From Anseranas semipalmata (lineage: Eukaryota; Chordata; Aves; Anseriformes; Anseranatidae), in NCBI GenBank assembly GCA_013399115.1, contig VXAA01006036.1:8209-72208 (forward strand): a stretch of 64,000 nt of DNA. The letters run 5' to 3'. This document shows positions 53,526 through 64,000 of this stretch, piece after piece. Both the position numbers and the translations under genes were made by a program. Position 1 is the stretch's first letter, and each line of letters begins with the position of its first letter. The notes beneath the pieces are model-generated. The model saw nothing but the letters and a program-made list of their open reading frames with translations, ran no database searches and was not told where the DNA came from.

Positions 53526-56500
53526 ACTATCTTGAAATGAAACAGTTGATGTTTTTCCATTCTGTGTTGGGATTACTCAGAACAGTGCAAATGAAGTCAA
53601 ATGTTGCAGCTTAAGAACAGAGTAAGACAATTTAAATACAGGTAACATTTTGCCATGGTATTCTACTTACTGGTTAAACAAAATGTTAATCAGATCATTT
53701 TCTGATTTTTAAGATTGATCAAACCTAAATATTGTATTACCGTCAAGGTCCCACATCTTTCACTGTAAGAACTGTTTTTAAGAGTGGCTACAATGTTCTA
53801 AACAAAAATGTCCTTGATTTGTATCTACAGCAGTGCTTGTTCTTGCCTTCATCCTATGCAGGTCAAGATTCCTTTATATAAATCATGTCTAGTCAAGCTT
53901 CCACTCAACCCCACCACAAAAATAAATAAATGTGTATGTTTTAAACATAATTTTAACCTTTGTGCAAGTTAAATAATAATAATAAATTTAGGTGTATACC
54001 AGAAAAAGAAGGAAAACCCATCTGTCCATGAAGGAAAATGGAGCCGAAGATGAAGCTGTAGAAATCTGAGAGACTATACTTTTGAAAGCTCAGTGGTCAG
54101 GATTTAGGATGGATTATTCTAAACTAAATTTAACTTGCCTCTAGCTTTTTTAAATGTTTTCTTGCTGGTTACAACCGATAATGTAATTCTCACTGTTCAT
54201 CTGATCAGTTTCCAATGTGAAGAAGTTTGGTTGCTGGGTGTAATCATTAGGTGGACAATTAACTACTGATACTTGACCTTTCAACTGGTTATTTGAAAAT
54301 GCAACTCTGCCAGAGAAAGGAAGGAGGCAAATGGATAAAAGGACAAAGAAGGGATAGGTTAATTGGCAATATCGTAGGACTGTGTGAGGACCACATATAA
54401 GAAAATGTCTCAGCATTAAATGTGGTTTTATAAGAATTAAAAGTTGTAAGATCTCTGTCAAATCTACCTTGATGTTATGGATAACATACAACGTTCTGGT
54501 TTTGAACAAGAGAGAAGGACAGGTAAGGTGTTTTGTTTTGTTTTTTTGAGGGGGAGCGCTAAGTCAGACTCAACTGCTAGGTTTTATAAATTAAATCTGT
54601 GCAATACAAATATAGTGGCCAGTTTCTAAGGAGAGTTCATAAGAGTATCCCAATTAGTCCTTGCTATATTCCAGTTAATACTCGGTAGTACTTGTGTATC
54701 ACCATTTCTTGAACCTTTTGGCTTTCTGTCATGGGTAACTGTGCTCATATACCAGAATGGAGCCTTTAGTCTGTGGTGTTATGTCAACACTTCCATCATC
54801 TGGGAATGCTGAGCTAAGTAATGAAATTGAATAGTTTGGGAACAGACTTAACAAGTAAATGGATGGGAATAAAAAATAATCCTACATTTCATACCTTAAA
54901 CCAGAGGTTGGAGAGTATACACGTACACAATGGGATCTGGCTAAATTATGCTTTGAGTACTGCACGATGTGAATGACTAAGAATATTTGTTTATACATGT
55001 AAGGAAAAGAAAGGAAAAGAGAAGTCAGTTCTTCAAGTATCCATGCTTGATTTGAGAACTTTGGGAATAGTTCATAAAGTCCAAGATAATGAGTTCCTTT
55101 GACAGAGCAAGCCTCTCAGATGAATTGTGATTTCAGCAAAGAAGGGTTTTGGCAGACTCCAAGCACATCTTAGTACCCACCAAGCTATATCCGATGCATT
55201 TTTAGCAGTGTACAGTTATTTATGTCTGTTTGAGGTAATGCACAAGAACAATTATTTCATATTTGGCACTTACATTTTTTTTTAAAACCACAAAGGAAGA
55301 TCTCTCCTGTGTTCTGGATGTTGAGTAATATGTAACAGGGCAAGGTAAGATTATCAAAAAGCTCGGTATTTGGTGGGAGGATGGGTGGAAAAGAAAACAA
55401 TCATGGCAAGGAAGGCTCTTTGTATTTCCTACCCAGTCTATATGATAGATAATGAAACAAACCCTAAATGAAAGCTGTTGCCATAGGACCTGCTCTCTAA
55501 AGCTAGAGACTTTCTATAAAGACAGATTTAGCCTGGTGGCTTGTCAGGATATTAGCTAAGAGAGAGTTCTGACTTCAGCATGAATGAAAACATGAAGATG
55601 TTAATGAGTTTGCTGGAAAATACTGATTTTTGTGACAGTAGAACCATATTTAGTAGGATTAACAATAAATGTTTGAAAGATCAATACTGGATCTATGTTT
55701 AAAAGGCTAATTCCTACTCTGTCACGTCTGTTTCTCCAGTCAGTGCTAGAATTAGCTGTAAGAAACTCTTGAGATGAATGAACTTCCTACTGCATGCAAA
55801 ACTGGCCTTGAATTATGGGTTGATCAGGCTACTCCAATATTGCAACCTGCCAAACTATTAATGTATCAGCTGTTTCCATCCAATACTTCATTTGTAGAAA
55901 ACAAAGCAGCTTACATGCATTAAAGACTTCCTATCTTCCAATGTAGGTAGGTAACTTGCCATTTTGTATCCCTTGTAAACAGTGAGTAGTGAGCTATTTC
56001 TTTCAAACTGGGGATATGAGACTAAATTAATATTTCTGAAGTAAAAGGAGGTCATGAAGTAAAAATAGGTCATGAACATGTTACTGCTGTCAGTGGCTGT
56101 CACTGTCCCCTAGCCAGAGCAAACTGTCCCTTCATACCCATGTGCTGCTGGAACTGCCACTGTGTTTAGCTGCTTTTTTGTTGTTGCTTCATATTACCTA
56201 TGAAGGTATAGTAGTACAACAACTTGATTTTTCCAGTGATTTTGCCTTTATTCATTCCTTTTTTCATTGTGTTGACTGAAGTTTTTTTCAGCTTTCTCCC
56301 TTGGCATATAGAGTTTGTACAGCTGTGTATCTGATGACTACAGCTGCTGATTACTGCACCCCCATTATAAATATTATTTTAAATTTGTATTACAGGGGCT
56401 AAAGGAATATGAAATATTGCAGCTATCTTGAATACGGTAATGCTTAAAAGTTTTTTCTTTAATGTGGGCATCCAGCCACAGGCTGACCAATTCAGAGTAC

Positions 56501-57574
56501 GTTTCTGAGTCTGTTATGGTTTTACCTAACTTTTCATTTGTCTCTCGCCTATTTGCACATAATTGTCTATGAGATAGGTAATCTGATGATCTCTACAGTA
56601 GATGATTGGACAACTCTTTCTGAGGGGAAAAAAATAAAAATTAAAAAATGAAGCTCTAAACAACTTAGTGTGCTTTCTTGCCCTAACAACCACATCACTA
56701 ATACAGTTAAATAATTTTACTAGTTGTTGAAAGTATGTTGAAACCAACATGGTGAAACAAATTTAGTTTGGGAGGGTTGTCACTGTTGCCCTTCAGAAAT
56801 ACTGTTGTGTCATCTGCTCTTGCAAGATCCTCTGTGCTTGTTTTTCATGATGACGTTACAGCTATGCTTTAAAAATGCTGCTTCTGAACTAGAAAGCCCC
56901 GTTACTTCTGTCATGAGACTGATGAAATGACCATTTCTTCCTCTGGGGCTTGGTAGTCTTCAGTGAGTTCTTAAAAGCCTGGAAACTGGTGGAGGCATGG
57001 GATGCAAGAATGAGATGCCCAAGCTGAGGAGGTACAGTGTGGGACAGAGGCTATGTTGTGTGTGTGTAGAATAACGGGAATGGAGAGGGAGAGCAGAGGA
57101 AGAGGAGTATCATCTAGGCCCTGTTCACAAAATGAGTGTCTTCAGGATGAGTTGTCGAAATGATACAGGAATTGCGAGCAATTTCAAGATTTCTGATTAC
57201 AGCTATACAGCTTCTGACTTCCCCAGGGTCTCTTGAGTATCCTGTATACCTGAATACACCTGTACAGTCTGCTACAGGCCAGGTCCTGACTCTGCCATAA
57301 TAGGCACTGTCTTTGAAATCCACCAAGCCATAGCACAGAACGCTTCTTTTTTAAAAAGCTTGTCTGGGGTTTGCACAGATGAATAACTGATTGATTGATA
57401 TTGAAGGTTGACTGCTCTCCTGACATTTCAATTAACACCCTGTTCTAAAGTGGCGGTGTTTAGATTTCTGAATAATTTCAGCTTGTGGTGTCCTTACAAT
57501 GTCAGTAATGTAAACTTAAGTTTCAGAAGTCGGGGTTATGAAAGTAGTATCCAGAAGGCTTTAGTGCATTCAGA

Positions 57575-57735
57575 GCTGGTTACCCAGAGGGAGTGGTGGA
57601 GCCTCCATCCTTGGAGACATTAAAAACTCAACTCGGCATGTCCCTGAGCAACCTGCTCTAATGACCCCACTTTGAGTAGGTGGGGTTGGGCTACGCGATC
57701 CCAGAAGTCCCTTCCAACATCACTGATTCTGTGAC
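57575..57735 (+). mobile_element. CR1 LINE 3' end fragment, plus orientation
   Basis: The piece shows CR1 3'-end landmarks in order: GGTTACCCAGAGGGAGTGGTGGAGCC-like sequence (read from 57579), a CCTTGGAGACATTAAAAACTC block, a GGGGTTGGGCTACGCGATCC block, CCCTTCCAACATCACTGATT and a terminal TTCTGTGA. It is a 5'-truncated copy, diverged from the copy at 39371 and probably from a different subfamily. Confidence 0.88.
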
Positions 57736-59970
57736 TTGTTTTTCAAGAAAATGAGGATTTTGGAGAAGCAAGACAGCAGTCTCAGAAAAATTAGGTGATT
57801 TTGTGCCAGATAAATTTGGTTCCTGATCTGGAGGCAAATCCTACTGTTACTGCTTGCATATTTCAAGTACCATAGAAGGATTGTCTTTTTAGTCCCATCA
57901 TCACTGTATATCAATATTTTTCACTGACACAATTATTAAAATATGAATGTATTTCATGAACAAAGGCTTCAACATAAGTAATGGGTATTAGCATAGCATT
58001 GAGGTGAGGGGAAAAACTATTCCAACTGTTAGTAAGTTTAAAAATATGCACAGGTGTTTGCATAAGTACTGAACAGCTGCTTGAAACACTATCTTGGCAC
58101 AGAAAATGTTTTCCCAGAATTGCTAGCTAATTTTAAGATAGTTCAGTTTAAAAAAATAAAAATCAGGTCCTCCAAATCTTTTCCAGATTACCAATCTAGT
58201 TTAAAAGCTTCTCTAAAAACTGGCTGGAATCTGAGGTAAGTTTCCTGAGTGAAGGCAGGCAAAAATGCCTGAGCAGACTGTGCTTGGAAGGCACACACGC
58301 GTGCTCAGACTGGGGCAGCAGCAGGAGGATGAGGCTGGACACTGGTGTCCTAACTCACGCAGAGCTTGCAGCTGGTAATGGCTGTGGCTCTGGGACCCTG
58401 CACCTACTACAAAATCTATGCTGTGCTCAGTAGCCAGAGCCAAAGGATGGGTGGGGATTTGAGAAGTTTGAGTCATTCCCTTTCTTGCTTCCCTTAAGAA
58501 ATCAAAATCACAGTAATGTTACTGCACACAAACATCCATCCTGTCTTTAGACAGACATTTGTCTCAAATGGTTCATAGAATAATTCTAATTGTATAATGG
58601 CCTGTTCACATTTCTTAGTCATGTTGTTCTCTGACATGTTTCTCTCTTACAAAGTTTAGAATCATGAAATATTCCAAAAACTTTGGCTCTTTCTTTGTTT
58701 TTAGAAAACTCCAAAGTACCTGAACAGCATCGTGTGCTTGTCAGGTATCTGGTTGTCCGTGGGTGTCTGCTAGCTTACCTCCAGCCAGTTCTGAAGTGGC
58801 ACCTCCAGCCCACCAGTTTATTCACTGTCATGACTCAAGTCCTTCCTGCACTTCTTGACTTTGTTCTCTGTAGCTTTCCTCTCCATTGATCTACCAGTCT
58901 TCCCAGAAAGTGCTCAATTATTTGCTGAAGTCTCTCTTCCCTTCGGACCTGAGGGTCCAATAACCTTTGTTCTCCTCTCAGTCCTCATTTGTTCAGCCAG
59001 ATACCTCTGAACTGACTCAAATATAAGTGTGGCGGCAGTCCTGACCATACAGTACTGTCTGTCCACCAACAGTATTGTCTTCCTGGACCTATTAACTGCA
59101 GAGCTCATTTCTTGATAACTACTGCCTTGATGCCTTGAGGCTTAACAGTAGTTTTAGTAAAGTAGTAGTAAAGGAGTGGTGCCTCCCCCCCCAAGATGAA
59201 CAAAAAACTTAAAGAAACTCAGTCTCTCCTTCCAGCAAGGTGGGAAGCAAGCTGAGGGGAGGTGGGAGAGGATATGTTGGTTGTGCATCCCATGCTATCT
59301 CTCCCCAGCCTTGTAGCAGGAGGTCCGTGGGCAGGAGCAGAAATCACACAGGCAGCAGAGTTACGATCGTCACTCACTGGAGCTGAGGCTTGCTCTGACT
59401 TTGTGCCATTAGCCACTTAGGCAGGCTGGTAGCTGGTAGACATATCCTCCTTATCAGCATGATTTTGCCTTCTGGAGCTGCCAGTCTCACCAGTGCCTAA
59501 AGCTAACTCTGACTGGACTTGTGGTCTGTATGTATCTGGTGAAACTCCTTCACCACAACACTTAACTCCATTCTCTCTTCAGCTTCCTTTTTCTAGCTTT
59601 CCATTTCTTTAAAATATACATTTACATTTAGATGCTAAAAGAGAGTGAGAAAGCTTTTAGAGCTGTATCATAACAGGACATTTACTATTTAGAAAAGGTT
59701 AGAAAATGGGCACAACCAGTTGAGCTTTATATTTCTAGATCATTTGGAGTAGTTTCAGATCTTCCAAACTAATCTTTACAATGTGCTTTGTTCAGTACAG
59801 GTATTTATGATCTGCTGTGTATCTGGTGAGAGGCATGGTCCAGAAGTTACCTTTAGCATACTCCCAGGGTTTAGGCTTCAGTTATATCTCGAGTACAAAG
59901 CTATCTGCACTTGGCAACTGCTTTTTGCAAGTCCTTGATCCATTGATTTACATTTTTTTTCATTCTTCCT

Positions 59971-60169
59971 AAGCACCTCCACCTGACAATCTACTTTAAA
60001 TCTTCTAAGGAGGATAAAGAAGCCTTTTCCCTTCATGGAGTGGGTGATATTTAGGTCATACAGTGGAGATTTTTTTGTAGACCTGGACAGAACACCTCAT
60101 GTGTTTCCTCTTCAATTCACAAGTGGCAAGTACTAAACCAGTAATCGTTTGTGTTGCCATCATTTACCC

Positions 60170-60200
<31 letters not shown>

Positions 60201-61487
60201 TTAACAAATATATCTTTCCTTATCAGGCTTTTGGTTAAAGAACCATTCTTTGCAAGATACCAGAGAGATGTAGGCTTGTAAACAGTGAAACTACAGCCTG
60301 CTATGTGTGGGGATCTCCACTGGGATTACATCCCTTGTGAAAATTCTATGCGTGAAAAACCACACGTTGTGTAATTAATGATAATATTGTAGAAAAGATC
60401 TTCAAGCATGCCCAGTTCAAAATAGCGTGTGTGGTAATTGGACATAAGAACATTTAAGTGAAACTGCTCCCACGTGTTGCCAAGGTCATTTAGGAAAGGT
60501 TGACATCATGAGTGATTCATGTCTGCAAAAACAGAGTGACTGACATACTATCACAACATCACTTGAGATGAAAGTCTTGGCTGTCAGAGCGTTTGGTGAA
60601 CGCGCTGCCAGGACTTGGTGGAACTTTGACATCTGTGATACAGCCCAAGGGGACTTCCAGTTTGCATATTTACATGGATGATCAAATGGCACCTCATCAG
60701 CAGCAGTCCATCTTGCAATTAAATTTTTTGCCCATTTCCCCTACGTGGAGTGGTTAGGGCTTAACTATGATATCTCTGTCTTGGAAGAACTGCTCTGCGA
60801 AGACATAGCATAAGGAGTTTCTTTCCACTGGGGCAGAGGTTAGTGAACCAGAACATGTCACCAGGAATGGACAAAATATCAGTTCACATGTTGATGCTGA
60901 AGCAGAATATGGTATCTCAGGCAAAATCTTTACAGTCAGGTGGTTCTGCTCCTCTCCTGTCACCAAAAACATCCCAGAAAAGTGGTGTGGATTTGTTTTT
61001 GTTTGTTTGTTTTTCTCAGTCACTTATTTGCTTACATACAGCGTTCCCTGAGCAGCAAATGTACATGGTTAGGGTCTTTCTTATGCTATTTGCCACTGTA
61101 GCATTAACATGACGCTACCTATGGAAATGTTTATACAAGTGTCTCCTCTATATGCATGCTGCCTTAGATTCCTATCGACAGAGTCGTGGCCAGCTCTTTA
61201 GGAGGTTTGTTATGAACTTGAATCTTTGACAACAAACATCAGACAGCACCATGATCAATATCACTTGTGGTCTTATGGGTTCCTGTGGCGTGACTCGAAG
61301 CCTCCTCATGCTTTTAGTCAGTCTCGCTGCTATAACAGCAGTGACAGCATTGCATTTCATCAGGGACCCCAACAATGAAATTGCAATCTTGTGCCAAGGT
61401 GTACAGACTATGATAGGGTTTTCTACCAATTGTCCCCTAGAAATAAAGAGGAAAACCTTGAAGAAAAAAAAAAAAAAAAGCACCTCC
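59971..61487 (+). mobile_element. Candidate retroposed (poly(A)-ended) insertion of unknown source
   Basis: An AATAAA at 61442-61447 is followed within about 15 bases by an almost pure A run ending at 61479, which is the form of a polyadenylated transcript copied into DNA. The ten bases AAGCACCTCC at 61478-61487, just after the A run, recur exactly at 59971-59980, which could be a target-site duplication. The interior has a 79-codon ORF at 61251-61490 and an 89-codon ORF at 60843-61112 in the same frame, but neither resembles a family I know. The right end is better supported than the left. It could also be chance hexamer plus A-run expansion. Confidence 0.35.
60170..60198. repeat. Poly(A) homopolymer, 29 A
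   Basis: A pure A run. No upstream AATAAA is seen at the right distance, so it is not by itself evidence of a retroposed transcript. Confidence 0.9.
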
Positions 61488-61791
61488 TAAACAATGTTTC
61501 AGGAAAGAGAAAGTTTATATCAAGATTTCCAACAACAATATCAGGTAATTCTTTGGTTAGCAGGTTAGAGGGCAAGATACCTTCAGCTCGAGGTCCCTGC
61601 AGAGGAAATTGCTCCATTGCTTTTGAAATGATGAGATCTGATTACACCAGCTGCCTGATCTCATGCTCTTTTTACACCAGCTTTTTTTCTTGTCTCAGAA
61701 CTTCTACTGTGCTCCCACTCTATTGCCAATTAGTGGTTTTTGTTATTATTATTTTTTATTTAAGTACACTGCTAAGTGCTACCCGCACAGC

Positions 61792-61848
61792 TTCGAATGA
61801 TCTTAGAGGTCTTCTCCAACCTAAATGATTCTGATTCTGTGATTCTAA
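61792..61848 (+). mobile_element. Short CR1 LINE 3' terminal fragment
   Basis: Only the last 57 or so bases of a CR1 3' end remain: a GAATGATCTTAGAGGTCTTC block, TCCAACCTAAATGATTCTG, and the terminal GATTCTGTGATTCTA repeat. It is diverged and 5' truncated. Confidence 0.75.
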
Positions 61849-64000
61849 TCTAGCCTTCTGCTGCTCCCTCCCCCTCCAAAAAACGGCTCCTGACAGGCCG
61901 GGTGGGAAGCCCTCACCTGCTTCCTGTGCCACCAGAGCTCCCAAATTCCTCTAGTCTTCAGAAGTTGGATCACTACATAGCCACCTGGCAAGCAGAGCTG
62001 AGAACGCCTGCCCCTGCTGTGTGTGATGTTCCAGTGGCCTTGTTGTGCTCTATTTTTAGCTCATTTTCAGACTGTCGTTGTCCCAATTTCCCTTTCTCTC
62101 TTTGTTTTGTCCAGTACACCTATTCCAGCCAGTAGCAGGCCTCCAAGCCTGTCATTGCTCAATGAATGAACAACATTGATAACGTTTTTATAAGTTGCAT
62201 GGAGAAACCCTGTTGTGCTTTTCCTCCTTTACTCCCTCTGCTGTGAGAAGCCTGCATAAATTTTAGCGTCACTTAGTCAGAGATGAATAAGACTCTTTCA
62301 ATGCTGTGAAAAAAATGTCATTGAAAGGCCAGTTATGAAAACAACTTCAATTTTCCCTAAATCCAGTCGAAGCTGTATGTATTTATTTTATCTCTGGATC
62401 AGCTCTTTAGTGAGTAGAACTTATGTGGGTGCTGTTATTGTGATATACATTTCAAGTGATTACCTTTTTTCAAGCAAAACTGCATGACTGGATAATGTAT
62501 GGATTTCATTGTATGGGTTGAGGAATGTATGGGCAGAGGAACACACTGAGTATTTCCAAAATTGTTTTAACCCATAAGTGGTTAATGTTAACATTTGTCT
62601 AGTGCCAATAAAGTTAAATTTATGTGGCACGTAATTTAGGAAATTGAGTAGGCAGAGAGCTGGTGGATGCCTTCTTAGCTAAAAAAAAATGTTCACTTTC
62701 CGTTAAACACACACACATTTGTCATAGCAACCTTGAAGGTGGCCATAATGCTAAGCAAAATAAATAGTGCTAGCATAATGTTCACTGTAATAACATGTCT
62801 CATGAGCTAGTTCAGTACTCCTTTTTATTACCTTATTTTCATTGCGCATTCTCTGTGTTGGAGTTCTGTTTTGTGGTTTAATCATTATTACATCATTTTC
62901 CTTTCTTAATTTAAAGCTGCTGCCCTGTTCCTGTCATTCCATGCCACCTCTTTACTACGTGCACATATCATTCTTAACTGGCTCTATTTCTTAATAGTGA
63001 GTTCTCTACTCCATTAGTTCCCAATAAAGACTAATCATTGGATAAATTTTGTATAAATCTAGCTAGCTGATATTTTATCATTAGGAGAAAAAAAACATGC
63101 AGGATTAACAGGAAAAAGTTAATACATTTAACGAAGTATGAGAACACAAAAGGCACAGAAAGCTTAATCAAGGTGCATTATAGTTACATCTGTGTGAACC
63201 AAAACAAAACAACATCCTGAAGTTTATAGCTAATGCTCATTGAATTTCATAAATCATGGTAAAAGTAACCAATATTTTGCACAGATCCTGAGTTAAAAGT
63301 AGGAAAAAAATGTTCTCTATTCCAGTCTTCTTCTATTTCCTGCCTCCTTTTGTAGATGAAGAAACCTATGTAAAAATTGGGCTGGATAGTATATTTGCAA
63401 AATAAAGTACCAGAGCTTTCTGGAGGATGAATAATTGCTATTCTGTGCACCTTCCCAGTCTCTCCCAATACAAGTGGCAAATTCACTGCTGACTCTCGCT
63501 GGAAAAGGCCACTAGCAGGTCAGGATAGAAGAGGGACAGGAGGTCAGGGCTCGCACCCTATTTTATTCCTTTTACCCTTTAATAACTGAAATAATGAATT
63601 AACTGAATTGCTTGTTCTTGGGCAACATACGTGGACTGTATGAACAGAACAAAAAATGAAAATAGTCCATTACCTTTGTCCTTAGGGAAAACATGCTAGT
63701 TCATCATATCAGTAGCTATTTTTTATCTGGTAATCCTCCTCATCTGACAGGTGATACTCTGTTTGCCTCAGATGGCTCATGTAGAGGAAAAGAAATATTC
63801 ACCATTTAAAAAACTTTCTAAATCCCATTCACTGCATTTCAACGTAAATTTAATAAAATGAATAGTTTTTAGAAGGTTTCATATTATCCATCCTCTGATG
63901 TTCTGGCGTAGATTGTCCAATTCTCTGTGTATAAGTGTATGAAGAAACTATCCTTCTTATGTCTAAAATATATCCCATAATGTTTATCCACAGTGGAATA

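Larger units (their letters stand above)
49045..53540 (+). other. SPRED1: SPRED1 3' untranslated region
   Basis: A long AT-rich stretch follows the stop codon without another gene. It has several possible polyadenylation hexamers: AATAAA at 50275, 52930 and 53157, and ATTAAA at 53520. The last is followed by a T/G-rich stretch at about 53545-53570 and is my best guess for the distal cleavage site, giving a 3'UTR of about 4.5 kb. The known mammalian SPRED1 transcript also has a 3'UTR of several kilobases. Contents include microRNA seed matches, Pumilio sites, a poly(A) run at 51130-51149 and a GT microsatellite. The exact end is inferred and would need transcript data. Confidence 0.7.
53541..64000. 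other. Intergenic region downstream of SPRED1
   Basis: I see no convincing gene on either strand. ORFs are short, lack recognisable domains and show no splice-consistent chains. In vertebrates the next gene on this side is usually FAM98B, but no FAM98B exon was recognised, so it probably lies beyond the right edge. The region holds two CR1 fragments, a 29-A run, a possible poly(A)-ended insertion and short simple repeats such as CA at about 62707-62717. Confidence 0.6.

Noticed and set aside
54150..54509. 119-codon minus-strand ORF downstream of SPRED1
   Set aside because: It has no domain, no splice context and the composition of random AT-rich sequence.
58213..59416. A chain of minus-strand ORFs (59219-59416, 58914-59108, 58213-58476) that could be a decayed gene
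   Set aside because: They are short, separated by stops, lack recognisable domains and show no consistent splice sites. No family could be named.
61172..61483. 103-codon minus-strand ORF, considered as an endogenous retroviral fragment
   Set aside because: It has no recognisable retroviral motif, and the AATAAA plus poly(A) arrangement points to the opposite strand.

Overview
The window is vertebrate nuclear DNA, almost certainly from a bird. The evidence is AT-rich long introns, very few interspersed repeats, and recognisable repeats that are all CR1 LINE 3' ends of the avian type. There is one clear protein-coding gene, whose translated exons match SPRED1 (Sprouty-related EVH1 domain protein 1). 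The species cannot be named from the sequence alone. Two short runs of N (18 and 26 bases) and one single N show that it comes from a gapped assembly.

Layout, all on the + strand: 1-26408 lies within SPRED1 intron 1, because the first coding exon (start Met and about 11 codons) is not found and must lie to the left. Coding exons follow at 26409-26583 (start of EVH1), 33525-33693 (rest of EVH1), 34968-35017 (short linker), 43492-43647 (linker) and 48385-49044 (KIT-binding region, cysteine-rich SPR domain, stop codon). A long AT-rich 3'UTR runs from 49045 to about 53540. It carries a miR-126-type seed site, a miR-1/206-type site, five canonical Pumilio elements and a GT microsatellite. From about 53540 to 64000 I see intergenic sequence with CR1 fragments and one candidate poly(A)-ended retroposed insertion, but no convincing second gene.

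The visible exons read in one continuous frame for 402 complete residues plus one split codon. SPRED1 inhibits RAS-ERK signalling: the EVH1 domain binds neurofibromin, and the C-terminal SPR domain anchors the protein at the membrane. The most notable observation is that the in-frame 34-codon exon known as human exon 6 could not be found between 43647 and 48385. The two flanking exons join in phase without it. Nothing here looks like a novel multi-gene system. The remaining findings are candidate regulatory and retroposition signals that need alignment or expression data.
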